DNA of 59,417 nucleotides from Lachnospiraceae bacterium. GTDB taxonomy: Bacteria; Bacillota; Clostridia; Lachnospirales; Lachnospiraceae. The DNA is taken from positions 1-59,417 of the forward strand of contig JAJQBC010000062.1 of NCBI GenBank assembly GCA_021203465.1, read 5' to 3'. Positions 1 through 8,470 of this stretch are shown here, piece after piece; position 1 is the first letter of the stretch, and every line of letters starts with the position of its first letter. Below the pieces are notes generated by a model. That model had not been told where the DNA came from, did not search any database, and saw only the letters and a list, made by a program, of their open reading frames with translations. Made by a program: the position numbers and the translations under genes.

Positions 1-684
1 CTCTATAAAATATTCCGCGTCGGCGAGGAGAAGGTGCGCGCGCTGAACGGTGTCGATCTGACGATCCGCAGGGGCGAGTTCTGCGCGATCGTCGGCACCT
101 CGGGCTCCGGCAAATCGACGATGCTGAACATGCTGGCGGGTCTTGAGAAGCCGACGAAGGGAGAGGTCATCGTGGCAGGCGAGCATCTCGAGCGGATGAA
201 TGAAAATCAGCTGGTCCGCTTCCGGCGGGAGAAGGTGGGCTTCATCTTCCAGTCCTTCAATCTGCTGCCGACGATGAATGCGGTCGAGAACGTGGCGCTG
301 CCGTTGACCTTCCGCGGTGTGGACAAAAAGACGCGCGAGGCGAAGGCCCAGAAGATGCTGAAGTTGGTCGGACTCTCGACGCATGTGAAGCATCGGCCCA
401 CCGAGATGTCGGGTGGACAGCAGCAGCGCGTCGGTGTAGCGCGGGCTCTCGTGCTCGATCCGGAGATCATCTTTGCCGACGAGCCGACCGGCAATCTGGA
501 CTCGCGCACCTCGGAGGAGGTACTGGGGCTCATGCGCAAGGTCGTGCAGGAGAATAATCAGACGATGGTCATGGTCACGCATGACCGGCATCTGGCCGGT
601 TTCGCAGACCGAATCTTCCATATTATCGACGGAAAAATCGTGAAGATAGAGGAACAGCAGGAATACAGGGAGGGCGAGAAATGA
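1..684 (+). CDS. ABC transporter ATP-binding protein, MacB/LolD type (5' partial)
   Basis: Energises the MacB-type membrane complex encoded by the next two genes. The reading frame is open from base 1 ([18 protein letters not shown]), which is normal N-terminal sequence for this family, so the true start lies upstream and the GTG at 34 is internal. Walker [10 protein letters not shown] lies near bases 94-120, the signature MSGGQQQR near 406-429 and Walker [10 protein letters not shown] near 466-492, so all catalytic motifs are intact. The stop overlaps the next start by four bases (ATGA), indicating translational coupling. The substrate cannot be read from the sequence; MacB relatives act as mechanotransducers exporting peptides or lipoproteins. 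Confidence 0.95.
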   Translation, partial: LYKIFRVGEEKVRALNGVDLTIRRGEFCAIVGTSGSGKSTMLNMLAGLEKPTKGEVIVAGEHLERMNENQLVRFRREKVGFIFQSFNLLPTMNAVENVALPLTFRGVDKKTREAKAQKMLKLVGLSTHVKHRPTEMSGGQQQRVGVARALVLDPEIIFADEPTGNLDSRTSEEVLGLMRKVVQENNQTMVMVTHDRHLAGFADRIFHIIDGKIVKIEEQQEYREGEK

Positions 685-2174
685 GGAAACAGTGTGTGAA
701 GAGGATGCTGACAGCGCTGTGTGCGTGCGTGTTGACGCTGGCGGCGGTAGCCGCGTTGCCAGGAGCGGTGCTTTCCGTGTCCGCTACGGAGGATGCGGAA
801 GAGGATGACGAAGATGACGATGAGGAGGAAGAGACAGTCGCCGTAACTGCAGACCATTTCCTGATGGTTGGCGGAAACTGGGTGACGCCGATCGCGAATG
901 CCGGACAGACTGTGAGCATCGTTCTTCCGGTCGTCAATATGGGAAAGACGGATGTGAGTAATGCGGTCGTGACTCCGGTGCTGAGCACAGACTCGACGGT
1001 CTGGCCCTTTGAGATCACACAGTCGAGCTATTCGCAGACGATTGAAGATCTGCCCGGTACGAATACCGGCATGTCAGATATGGATCGCCACCGGGAGCTG
1101 ACCTGGAACCTGACCACGCGGGATGACGTGGGCAGCGGCTATCTGAAAATTTCCTTCGACGTGCGCTATTTTGCCTCCGACGGGACGAGTCAGAGCACGA
1201 CGCTCGACACCTACATACAGACGAACGGCACAGCGGGCGTCAGCGCGGACGGAAGCTACTCCACGCCGCGGGTGATTGTGACCGGTTTTGAGACCGACCC
1301 GGAGGAGGTGCACGCCGGCGAGAGCTTTGTGCTAACGCTGCATTTGAAGAATACTTCGACCTCCACGAGCGTCAGCAACATGCTCTTTGAGTTCTCCGCG
1401 GTCGTGACCGGCTCGGATTCGGACACGACCTATGAGTCTTTCCTGCCGACGGCCGGATCCAACACGATCTTTGTGGACAAAATGGAGCGGAACGGCACGA
1501 AGGATATTGAGATTGAGCTTGAGGCGCGCTCCGATCTCGCGCAGAAGCCCTACGCGATCGACGTAAATATGAGCTATGAGGACGAGAAGGTCAACTCCTA
1601 CACGAATACGGCGAGCGTTTCGATTCCCGTAAAGCAGGAGGCGCGTGTCGATATGAGCGAGCCGGAGGTGACGCCGACCAGCATCGAGGTGGGCAGCGAG
1701 TCCAATGTCATGTTCGAGATCTACAATCTCGGCAAGACAAAGCTCTACAACGTGACGGTCAAAGCGGTGGCGGATTCCGTTAGCGGCGGGGAGGCTTTCA
1801 TCGGGAACCTCGATTCCGGCGCGACCGGCTCGGTGGATATGTACCTGACCGGTGCACAGGCTACGATGGACGAGGGGATCGTGACGCTCGAGATTTCTTA
1901 CGAGGATGAGTCCGGCGAGGCCACGGTGATCGAGAAGGAGATCGAGCTCTACGTGAGCGAAGCCTATGAAGATTACTATATGGACGATTTTGATATGGAA
2001 GAGATGGAGACAGAGAGCGGCGGGAGCAGCCCGGTAGTGGTCATCGTTGTAATCGCGCTGCTGCTGGTCGCTGCTGCTGTGGTCATCGTCATCCTGAAAA
2101 TGAAAAAGAAGAAAAAACAGCAGAAGCTCGAGGAGGACCTGCTCGACTTGGATGATGACGACACGGAGCTGTAG
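681..2174 (+). CDS. Exported, C-terminally anchored CARDB-like protein
   Basis: A 497-residue extracytoplasmic protein sandwiched between an ABC ATPase and its permease. It has a signal peptide (basic start, hydrophobic stretch ending near ALPGAVLSVSA), a very acidic linker (EDAEEDDEDDDEEEE), several beta-rich repeats of CARDB/COG1361 style (phrases such as HAGESFVLTLHLKN and VGSESNVMFEIYNLG), and one C-terminal membrane helix followed by a Lys-rich cytoplasmic tail and an acidic end. In Gram-positive MacB-like systems such a protein may serve as the extracellular partner of the permease (inference from context). The start overlaps the upstream stop by four bases. Confidence 0.85.
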   Translation: MRKQCVKRMLTALCACVLTLAAVAALPGAVLSVSATEDAEEDDEDDDEEEETVAVTADHFLMVGGNWVTPIANAGQTVSIVLPVVNMGKTDVSNAVVTPVLSTDSTVWPFEITQSSYSQTIEDLPGTNTGMSDMDRHRELTWNLTTRDDVGSGYLKISFDVRYFASDGTSQSTTLDTYIQTNGTAGVSADGSYSTPRVIVTGFETDPEEVHAGESFVLTLHLKNTSTSTSVSNMLFEFSAVVTGSDSDTTYESFLPTAGSNTIFVDKMERNGTKDIEIELEARSDLAQKPYAIDVNMSYEDEKVNSYTNTASVSIPVKQEARVDMSEPEVTPTSIEVGSESNVMFEIYNLGKTKLYNVTVKAVADSVSGGEAFIGNLDSGATGSVDMYLTGAQATMDEGIVTLEISYEDESGEATVIEKEIELYVSEAYEDYYMDDFDMEEMETESGGSSPVVVIVVIALLLVAAAVVIVILKMKKKKKQQKLEEDLLDLDDDDTEL

Positions 2175-2189
2175 GCGGGAGGAAGACGC

Positions 2190-3524
2190 ATGAAATTTTC
2201 GGATTTGCTGCGGATGAGCGCTTCCAATCTGCTGCGGCGAAAGCTGCGGACGGTACTGACCGTGCTCGGCGTGTTGATCGGTACGGCGTCCATCGTGGTG
2301 ATGATTTCGCTGGGTCTCGGCCTGCAGAAGAGCTCGCTCGAACAGATCGAGCAGTACGGCGGCCTGACCATGATCGATGTGTACAACTGGTCGAGCTATT
2401 CCTCGTCGGAGGTGGATACAGACACATTGATCGACGACGAGGTCGTGGCGGAGATTGCGGCGATCCCACATGTGGAGGTCGCTTCGCCGATCCTGAGCGT
2501 CAGCGTGATGGCGAAATACGGCGGCTACGAGGCTTGGCTGACGGTGCGCGGCATGTCGCAGGAGGCGCTGCAGAGCATGGACATTGAGGTCGGCGAGGGC
2601 AGTCTGCCCTCGGACAGCGACACGCTCGAATTTTTCTATGGTAATCAGGTCATCACGGATTTTTACAAGGCGAAGACCTACGAGTACTACTGGGAGACGG
2701 GCGAGCTGCCGGACATTGATCTCATGAACGACTCCATTTTCTTCATCTTTGACACGGACGCTTACTACAACTCTCAGTATGATTCGAGCGTCTCGTCGCC
2801 AAAGAAATATCTCGTTCCTGCCAGTGGCCTTATGGCGGGAGGCGTCGACGAGTATCAGGACAACTGCTATTATGTGCTCGCGGACATCGACGCGTTGACT
2901 GCGCAGCTGAAAAAGGTATTTAAAAACAGCGTTATCCCCGGGCAGCCGAGCACGAAGTCGGGAAAGGCTTACAAGGATATTTATTATGAAGAGGTCTACG
3001 TGCGCGTGGACGATATGAACAATGTGTCCGAGGTCATGGAGGAGATCCAGAACATGGGCTACACCGCCTCGAGCAACGCGGAGTGGATGGAGCAGACGCA
3101 GCAGCAGATGTCGATGATTCAGCTCGTGCTGGGTGGCATCGGCGCGGTATCGCTCTTCGTTGCCGCGATCGGCATCGCGAACACGATGATGATGTCGATC
3201 TACGAGCGCACGAAGGAGATCGGGATTATCAAGGTTTTGGGCTGCGATCTGAAAAATATCCGCACGATGTTCCTGCTGGAGGCCGGTTTTATCGGCTTTT
3301 TCGGCGGGCTCATCGGGCTGATTTTAAGTGAGATTATCTCCTTCATCATCAATCAGGTGGCCGGGGGCGCGTCGGGCGGCTATTATTCAGGCATCTCCTA
3401 TATCCCGATCTGGCTTATCGGCGTCGCGCTTGTCTTCACCGTGCTGGTGGGCATGCTGGCCGGATTCTTCCCGGCGCTGCGCGCGATGCGCCTGAGTCCG
3501 CTGGCCGCGATACGGAATGAATGA
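2190..3524 (+). CDS. MacB/FtsX-family ABC transporter permease
   Basis: Membrane subunit of the ABC system, 444 residues. The layout is typical of MacB: a short cytoplasmic start, a first membrane helix (VLGVLIGTASIVVMISLGLG, about residues 25-45), a large extracytoplasmic domain, then three C-terminal helices with the conserved cytoplasmic loop containing ERTKEIGIIKVLG and the terminal RAMRLSPLAAIRNE. The large external domain (about residues 50-300) probably contacts the CARDB-like protein encoded just upstream (inference). A 15-base gap separates the genes, with GGAGGAAG as the ribosome site. It is the last gene of this unit. Confidence 0.92.
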   Translation: MKFSDLLRMSASNLLRRKLRTVLTVLGVLIGTASIVVMISLGLGLQKSSLEQIEQYGGLTMIDVYNWSSYSSSEVDTDTLIDDEVVAEIAAIPHVEVASPILSVSVMAKYGGYEAWLTVRGMSQEALQSMDIEVGEGSLPSDSDTLEFFYGNQVITDFYKAKTYEYYWETGELPDIDLMNDSIFFIFDTDAYYNSQYDSSVSSPKKYLVPASGLMAGGVDEYQDNCYYVLADIDALTAQLKKVFKNSVIPGQPSTKSGKAYKDIYYEEVYVRVDDMNNVSEVMEEIQNMGYTASSNAEWMEQTQQQMSMIQLVLGGIGAVSLFVAAIGIANTMMMSIYERTKEIGIIKVLGCDLKNIRTMFLLEAGFIGFFGGLIGLILSEIISFIINQVAGGASGGYYSGISYIPIWLIGVALVFTVLVGMLAGFFPALRAMRLSPLAAIRNE

Positions 3525-3551
3525 TTGTCGAAAAACTTTGCATACTTCGCA

Positions 3552-3579
3552 TTTACTTTTGGGATAAATATGTTATTAT
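3552..3579 (+). promoter_or_regulatory. Probable sigma-A promoter for the peptidase operon
   Basis: TTTACT (3552-3557), 16-base spacer, TATTAT (3574-3579) preceded by TG at 3571-3572, which makes an extended -10. It lies in the short AT-rich gap between the permease stop and the peptidase start, in otherwise GC-rich DNA. Confidence 0.5.
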
Positions 3580-3605
3580 GATAATCAAAAACGGCGGTGC
3601 GGAGC

Positions 3606-5396
3606 ATGAGGACAAGAGAGGAAATTCCTTCTGAATATAAGTGGGCGATCGGGGATTTATACGAGAATGACGAGCGCTGGCGCGAGGATTATGAGCGGCT
3701 GAAGGCCGCGATCCCGGGCTTCGCGCGGTATCAGGGACGGCTCGGCGAGGGCGCGGATGTACTGCTCGAAATGCAGCGCGCATATGATGAGCTGAATATG
3801 CTCGCGGAAAAGGTCTATGTCTACGCGAACCAGCGGCTGCATGAGAACACGGACAATGGCACATATCAGAATCTCGCGAGTCTCTCGCAAGGACTGCTGG
3901 TAGAACTCTCGCAGGCCTGCGCCTGGGTGGAACCGGAGCTTCTGACGCTCCCGGACGGGACGATCGAGGCATATCTGCGGGAAAACACGGAGCTGTCGGT
4001 ATACCGGCAGTATTTTGAGAATATAATCAGGCAGAAGGAACATGTCCTTCCAAAGGAGCAGGAGGCGCTGCTCGCCTCGCTCGGCGGCGTGGCGGAGAGC
4101 CCGAAGGATATTTTCTCTATGTTCAATAACGCGGATCTACGTTTTCCGTCGGCTCATAGCTCGGACGGAGATCAGATCGAGGTGACGCACGGCAACTTCA
4201 TCACACTTATGCAGAGTCAGGACCGTGCGCTGCGCCGCAGCGCGTTCCAGTCGCTTTACAGTACCTATGCCGGCTGGCGCAATACGTTGGCGGCGACTTA
4301 CCGCGCGAATGTGAAGCAGGAGGTCTTCTTCGCGAAGGCGCGGAAATATGGCTCAGATATGGAAGCCGCGCTTGACGGGAGCCATATCCCAGTGGCGATG
4401 TATGATAACCTAATCGACGCGGTTCACGGGGCGTTACCGCTTTTGCACCGCTACATGGAGTTGCGGAAGAAACTGCTTGGCGTAGAGGAACTGCATCTCT
4501 ACGACATCTATGTGCCGATGGCGGAGGATCCGGGTGAGGAGATTCCTTTCGAGGAGGCGAAGCAGATTGTGCTCGAGGGACTCGCTCCTCTGGGAGAGGA
4601 GTATCTGGGACTGCTTCGCGAGGGCTTCACACATGGCTGGATTGATGTCTGCGAAAATCAGGGGAAGCGCAGCGGCGCGTATTCCTGGGGAGCCTATGGG
4701 ACGCACCCTTATGTACTGATGAATTATCAGGAAAGCCTGAACGACGTGTTCACGCTCGCCCATGAGATGGGACATGCACTGCACTCCTGGTATTCGGATA
4801 AAAACCAGCCCTATATTTACGCGGGTTATAAGATTTTTGTGGCGGAGGTAGCTTCAACTTGCAATGAGGCTCTGCTGATCCGGCATCTGATCGACCGGGC
4901 GGAAGATCTGTCCCGCAAGGCATATTTGATCAATTATCTGCTGGAACAGTTCCGCACGACGCTGTATCGTCAGACGATGTTCGCGGAGTTTGAGAAGATC
5001 ACACATGGTCTGGAGGAGCAGGGCGAGACCCTGACGGCCGATCGGCTCTGTGAGGTTTACTATGACTTGAATCTTCAGTATTTTGGGGTGCAGACGATTG
5101 TCGACCGTGAGATTGAGATGGAGTGGGCTAGAATTCCGCATTTCTATACTCCGTTCTACGTGTACCAGTACGCGACCGGTTTCTCCGCGGCGATGGCACT
5201 GTCCGCACGCATCCTACGGGAAGGGGAACCTGCGGTGGCAGATTATAAGCGTTTCCTGAAGGGCGGCAGCTCACAGTATCCGCTTGACTTGCTGCGTATG
5301 GCGGGAGTGGATATGGAGCGGAAAGAGCCGGTGGAGGAAGCACTGGAGGTATTCAAGCATTATCTGGACGAGATGGAGGAGCTGACTGGGCAATGA
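3606..5396 (+). CDS. pepF: Oligoendopeptidase F (M3 family zinc peptidase)
   Basis: Cytoplasmic metallopeptidase that cleaves oligopeptides. About 596 residues, the normal length for M3B family proteins. The zinc motif HEMGH is near residues 386-390 within FTLAHEMGHALHSWYS, and the third ligand region FVAEVASTCNEALL follows about 25 residues later, as expected. The family start EEIPSEYKWAIGDLY is present. I chose the ATG at 3606 because GGCGG lies about eight bases upstream; a GTG at 3597 would add three residues. The stop overlaps the nitroreductase start by four bases, so the two are co-translated. Confidence 0.95.
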   Translation: MRTREEIPSEYKWAIGDLYENDERWREDYERLKAAIPGFARYQGRLGEGADVLLEMQRAYDELNMLAEKVYVYANQRLHENTDNGTYQNLASLSQGLLVELSQACAWVEPELLTLPDGTIEAYLRENTELSVYRQYFENIIRQKEHVLPKEQEALLASLGGVAESPKDIFSMFNNADLRFPSAHSSDGDQIEVTHGNFITLMQSQDRALRRSAFQSLYSTYAGWRNTLAATYRANVKQEVFFAKARKYGSDMEAALDGSHIPVAMYDNLIDAVHGALPLLHRYMELRKKLLGVEELHLYDIYVPMAEDPGEEIPFEEAKQIVLEGLAPLGEEYLGLLREGFTHGWIDVCENQGKRSGAYSWGAYGTHPYVLMNYQESLNDVFTLAHEMGHALHSWYSDKNQPYIYAGYKIFVAEVASTCNEALLIRHLIDRAEDLSRKAYLINYLLEQFRTTLYRQTMFAEFEKITHGLEEQGETLTADRLCEVYYDLNLQYFGVQTIVDREIEMEWARIPHFYTPFYVYQYATGFSAAMALSARILREGEPAVADYKRFLKGGSSQYPLDLLRMAGVDMERKEPVEEALEVFKHYLDEMEELTGQ

Positions 5397-6157
5397 CATT
5401 GTATGAGGCGATTTTTCGGAGGAAATCGATTCGAAAGTACAGACAGGATGAGATCGACAGCGGGATACTCGAGGAGATGGAACACTTCGGAGAGGACGCA
5501 CTCGGCATCAGGCCGGACATCCCTGTGAAATGGAAAATTTTTCAATCCGAAGAACGGCACGTAAAAGGAAACTTTCTGGTAAAGGCTCCTTATTATATTG
5601 CGATTTATTCGGAGGCACAGGAGGATTACCGCAGGAATGCGGGCTGCCTGATGGAACAGCTTGCCCTCTGGATGTTGACGAAGGGAATCGGCAGCTGTTA
5701 TCAGGGCGGCGCGCGGATCCGCGGGGAAGGCGAGCCGGGGATGGAGCTTGTCATGGTCATGGCTTTTGGTTATCCCGCGGAGCCGCTCGAGCGGCGGCGC
5801 GAAGATTTCCGGCGCATCGAGATGAAAAAAATGGTGACTGTCCACGGAAAATTCGGATCGGTACAGAAGAAACTGCTCGAGGCCGCGCGGCTTGCGCCCT
5901 CTGCCATGAACCTGCAGCCGTGGCGTTTTGTATCTGCGGATGACCGTATTCATCTCTTTGTCAAGAAGCCGGGACGGGTTGGAAAGCGGGCACAGGAAAA
6001 CTATAATCTCTTTGACGCGGGGATCGCCTTTTCTCATATGTTGATCACGGCGGAGGAGCAGTGGTTTGATCTCAGCTATCAAAAACTTGACCACATTCTG
6101 GAAAAGGATTTCCAGAACTATATCTATGTCGGCAGCCTGTTGATACAGGATACCTGA
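5393..6157 (+). CDS. Nitroreductase-family FMN oxidoreductase
   Basis: 254 residues. The N-terminus MTLYEAIFRRKSIRKY is the classic nitroreductase FMN-phosphate binding stretch with R-K-S-I-R-K-Y. A second family motif, EAARLAPSAMNLQPWRF, appears near residues 162-178, and the protein ends in a domain typical of the putative two-half TM-nitroreductase subgroup of Clostridia. It probably uses NAD(P)H to reduce an unknown substrate. It is coupled to pepF by an ATGA overlap and followed 15 bases later by a DUF4250 gene, suggesting one three-gene operon. Confidence 0.88.
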   Translation: MTLYEAIFRRKSIRKYRQDEIDSGILEEMEHFGEDALGIRPDIPVKWKIFQSEERHVKGNFLVKAPYYIAIYSEAQEDYRRNAGCLMEQLALWMLTKGIGSCYQGGARIRGEGEPGMELVMVMAFGYPAEPLERRREDFRRIEMKKMVTVHGKFGSVQKKLLEAARLAPSAMNLQPWRFVSADDRIHLFVKKPGRVGKRAQENYNLFDAGIAFSHMLITAEEQWFDLSYQKLDHILEKDFQNYIYVGSLLIQDT

Positions 6158-6172
6158 AGAGGGGAGAGGATT

Positions 6173-6343
6173 ATGCCGGACGATCCAGTGTTGCTCTTGA
6201 GCTATGTGAACACCGAACTTCGCGATTTTTATCCGGATCTGCGCAGCTTTTGCGAGGACAGGGGAGTGGGCGGAGAAGAGTTATGTGAGAAGCTTCGGAG
6301 CATCAATTATGAATACGATAAAAATTTAAATCAATTTGTGTAA
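6173..6343 (+). CDS. DUF4250 domain protein
   Basis: A 56-residue protein, MPDDPVLLLSYVNTELRDFY followed by a Cys-containing helix and ending NYEYDKNLNQFV. The pattern DP-x-LLLS-x-VN-x-LRD-x-Y and the ending YEYD-x-x-LNQF are those of the DUF4250 family, common in Lachnospiraceae and of unknown function. The ribosome site GGGGAGAGG is six to seven bases before the ATG. It follows the nitroreductase at 15 bases and ends just before the tRNA-Gly promoter. Confidence 0.85.
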   Translation: MPDDPVLLLSYVNTELRDFYPDLRSFCEDRGVGGEELCEKLRSINYEYDKNLNQFV

Positions 6344-6351
6344 AAAACCTG

Positions 6352-6380
6352 TTGACAAAAACGATCGATTCCGCTATTAT
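6352..6380 (+). promoter_or_regulatory. Sigma-A promoter of tRNA-Gly
   Basis: TTGACA (6352-6357), 17-base spacer, TATTAT (6375-6380), about 32 bases before the tRNA 5' end. This is a near-consensus stable-RNA promoter. Confidence 0.85.
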
Positions 6381-6411
6381 AACTATTGTCGCTGGTGCGG
6401 CGACATAGTTT

Positions 6412-6484
6412 GCGACAGTAGTACAGTTGGTAGTACGCCACCTTGCCAAGGTGGAGGTCGCGGGTTCGAGCCCCGTCTGTCGCT
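6412..6484 (+). tRNA. tRNA-Gly (anticodon GCC)
   Basis: Complete cloverleaf: acceptor GCGACAG/CTGTCGC, D arm GTAC...GTAC, anticodon stem CCACC/GGTGG with loop TTGCCAA (anticodon GCC), T arm GCGGG-TTCGAGC-CCCGT, discriminator T. CCA is not encoded. It has its own promoter and terminator. Confidence 0.95.
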
Positions 6485-6491
6485 CTTGAAA

Positions 6492-6520
6492 AGTTAGGCA
6501 ATTAGATGCCTGGCTTTTTT
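6492..6520 (+). terminator. Rho-independent terminator after tRNA-Gly
   Basis: Nine-pair stem (6492-6500 with 6507-6515, two G-U pairs), loop ATTAGA, followed directly by a run of T to 6520. Confidence 0.8.
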
Positions 6521-6668
6521 GTGTCCTGCCGGGAAGTTGTGAGAGGCAATAAAAAAAGGCCCTGTGGCCTGAATTTTCGAGGGAGTGGGGACTCTTGCGA
6601 GTCCCCTAAAGTGTTATGAATGAAATACTGATGTGTTCCTGTTACGTGTATTATCATAACAGGGAATT

Positions 6669-6705
6669 GTGACCAAAGTGTGGCGGGAAAGTGACCAAAG
6701 TGTGG
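6669..6705. repeat. Two direct copies of GTGACCAAAGTGTGG
   Basis: Exact 15-base copies at 6669-6683 and 6691-6705, spaced 22 bases centre to centre. Repeated GTGACC-containing units near an end are typical of IS21-family insertion sequence termini, so this could be a remnant end. No transposase is nearby, so this identity is a guess. Confidence 0.6.
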
Positions 6706-6733
6706 TAAGAAAATAAAGGATTTCTAAAAATCA

Positions 6734-6761
6734 TTGCAATCCGGACGGAATATGTTAAACT
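6734..6761 (+). promoter_or_regulatory. Possible promoter for the small membrane peptide and VanW unit
   Basis: TTGCAA (6734-6739), 16-base spacer, TAAACT (6756-6761) with an extended TG at 6753-6754. It lies about 108 bases upstream of the small ORF. Confidence 0.45.
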
Positions 6762-6791
6762 GTAAGGCAAAGATATCTGGCGAGAACGCCA

Positions 6792-6837
6792 CAGCCGGCA
6801 AATGCGCAGTATTTGCCGGCTGGCTCTGAATAGTTAC
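6792..6837 (+). repeat. Hairpin plus TCTGAATAGTTAC intergenic element, copy 1
   Basis: A 12-pair stem (CAGCCGGCAAAT at 6792-6803 with ATTTGCCGGCTG at 6811-6822, loop GCGCAGT) followed at once by TCTGAATAGTTAC (6825-6837). The same 13 bases recur at 54191-54203, again just after a stem-loop. It may be a dispersed intergenic repeat. Confidence 0.5.
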
Positions 6838-6868
6838 AGGGTATTTCATAGAAGGGATGGATGGAAGC

Positions 6869-6970
6869 ATGAATTTCTATAGCAATAAAAACAGAAAAAG
6901 ACTTGCGGCGGTGATCGTGGTGATTCTCGTGCTTGCCATGGTGGTGCCGCTTTTGAGCTACGCATTGTAG
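6869..6970 (+). CDS. Small single-span membrane peptide (33 residues)
   Basis: MNFYSNKNRKRLAAVIVVIL and onward to a TAG at 6970: a basic N-terminus (K-N-R-K-R) and one hydrophobic helix ending PLLSYAL. This shape is frequent directly upstream of envelope genes in Lachnospiraceae. The ribosome site is weak (GAAGGGA, about 11 bases upstream). It ends 25 bases before the VanW start, so the two are probably co-transcribed. Function unknown; reality as a protein is moderately supported by its composition. Confidence 0.5.
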   Translation: MNFYSNKNRKRLAAVIVVILVLAMVVPLLSYAL

Positions 6971-6995
6971 ATGCGGGAGAAAAGAGGAGATGGCT

Positions 6996-8453
6996 ATGAA
7001 AAAATATAGAAGCGGCATGTTTCTGGGCGTTGGCCTGCTGGTGCTTTTGTCCGGCATGACGGTCAGCGCGGCGGAAACCACGATCCTCAGCGGCGTTACG
7101 ATAGAGGGTGTGGACGTGTCCGGCATGACGAGGGACGAGGCGCTGAGCGCGCTGGAGAGTTACGAGGTGGAGCTGGACGGGGAGAGCCTTACGCTTCAGA
7201 TAGGAGAAAATGAGCTGGAGGCGGAGCTGTCGTCTTTTGGTGTCACCTATTCTAACGAAGACGTTGTGGATGAGGCACTGGGGCTCGGGCGCACCGGAAA
7301 TATTGTGAAACGTTATAAGGATCAGAAGGATCTGCAGTACAGCGGCAAGGACTACACGCTCAGCCGCACGGCAGACGAGAACATGGTGCGTGCCTACGTC
7401 GGGGAATATTGCACGCAGTATGACCAGGAGGCGCAGAATGCTTCCCTGATCCGCGAAAACGGAAGTTTCACGTTTGTGGCCGGAACAGAGGGGCTGGAAC
7501 TCGATGTGGACGCAGCGGTCAGCGATATCATTGACTATCTGGAAAATAGCTGGACTTCCGATGAAAATGTACTGGAGCTTTCCGTGGAGGTGACGGAGCC
7601 GGAGGGGAGCGCGGAGGATCTGGCCTATGTGCAGGATCTCCTTGGCACTTATACAACCAGCTTTTCGACCTCGAGCTCGGATCGCTGCAAGAATCTGGAG
7701 AGTGGCGCGGCGCATATCGATGGGACGGTGCTTTATCCGGGCGAGGAATTTTCCACATATGAGACGGTAGCTCCGTTTACGGAGGAGAATGGCTACGCGA
7801 TGGCGGGTTCTTACCTGAACGGCGAGGTGGTTGACAGCATGGGCGGCGGCATCTGTCAGGTGTCCTCGACATTGTATAATGCGGTGCTGCGCGCGGAGCT
7901 GGAAGTGACGGAGCGTTCGCCGCACTCCATGACGGTACACTATGTCGATCTCTCTGAGGACGCAGCGATTGCGGGGACATATAAGGATTTTAAATTTGTG
8001 AACGATACGGATTATCCGATCTACATAGAGGCTTACACGACCTCAGATAAAAAGATTACCTTTAATATATATGGAAAGGAAACGCGTGACAGCAACCGGG
8101 CGATCGAGTTTGAGAGTGTGACGGTCAGCACGACGGAGCCGACGACGGTGCTGGTTGATGATGCAAGTCAGGCTCTTGGGTACAAATCGATCTCGTCCGG
8201 ATCAACCGGCTATGTGGCGGAGCTGTACAAGATTGTCTATGTGGACGGGGTAGAGACTGAGCGTATCCGGGTCAATAAGAGCACTTATCAGGCGACGAAC
8301 CGCACGGTAACCTATGGCACGGCGGGTGACGCGACAATTTCGGAGAATCTGCGTGCAGCGATCGCACTGCAGGATGAGGCGCTCGCGGATGCCAATATCG
8401 CGGATATTGTGGCGGCAAATGCAGCAGCGGCCGCTGCTGCCGCTGCACAATGA
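6996..8453 (+). CDS. VanW family protein with peptidoglycan-binding-like domains
   Basis: Extracytoplasmic envelope protein of about 485 residues. It starts with a signal peptide (MKKYRSGMFLGVGLLVLLSG, ending near SAAETT), then PG_binding_4-type modules (GVTIEGVDVSGMTRDEAL), then a VanW domain with GEEFSTYETVAPFT and GGGICQVSSTLYNAVL. The C-terminus is a poly-Ala tail. I chose the ATG at 6996 over 6990 because GAGGAG at 6984-6989 then sits at ideal spacing. VanW proteins are found in some glycopeptide-resistance clusters but their role is unknown; there is no other van gene here. The stop overlaps the possible next start by four bases. Confidence 0.9.
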   Translation: MKKYRSGMFLGVGLLVLLSGMTVSAAETTILSGVTIEGVDVSGMTRDEALSALESYEVELDGESLTLQIGENELEAELSSFGVTYSNEDVVDEALGLGRTGNIVKRYKDQKDLQYSGKDYTLSRTADENMVRAYVGEYCTQYDQEAQNASLIRENGSFTFVAGTEGLELDVDAAVSDIIDYLENSWTSDENVLELSVEVTEPEGSAEDLAYVQDLLGTYTTSFSTSSSDRCKNLESGAAHIDGTVLYPGEEFSTYETVAPFTEENGYAMAGSYLNGEVVDSMGGGICQVSSTLYNAVLRAELEVTERSPHSMTVHYVDLSEDAAIAGTYKDFKFVNDTDYPIYIEAYTTSDKKITFNIYGKETRDSNRAIEFESVTVSTTEPTTVLVDDASQALGYKSISSGSTGYVAELYKIVYVDGVETERIRVNKSTYQATNRTVTYGTAGDATISENLRAAIALQDEALADANIADIVAANAAAAAAAAAQ

Positions 8454-8470
8454 TGGGGCGGCAAAAGGTT

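Larger units (their letters stand above)
6485..6868. other. Gene-free stretch of 384 bases with several hairpins
   Basis: No coding frame is convincing here. It holds the tRNA terminator; a hairpin AGGCC/GGCCT at 6557-6570 whose T-run lies on the - strand side (a possible - strand terminator with no - strand gene to serve); a perfect seven-pair hairpin GGGGACT/AGTCCCC (6587-6593, 6600-6606); an inverted repeat CCTGTTA/TAACAGG (6638-6644, 6657-6663); a tandem 15-mer (6669-6705); a likely promoter (6734-6761); and a 12-pair hairpin with a 13-base motif that recurs near 54191. The base composition is more AT-rich than that of the flanking genes. Confidence 0.7.

Noticed and set aside
1332..2471. 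A 379-codon - strand frame
   Set aside because: It spans the junction of two well-supported + strand genes and has no recognisable motif or ribosome site.
6548..6570. Terminator for a - strand gene
   Set aside because: The hairpin has its T-run on the - strand, but no - strand gene lies to its right; it is listed only as structure within the gene-free stretch.
8432..8453. Poly-Ala tract at the end of the VanW gene as a frameshift artefact
   Set aside because: The frame stays open to a stop that is followed directly by a normal next gene; a short Ala-rich tail is plausible.
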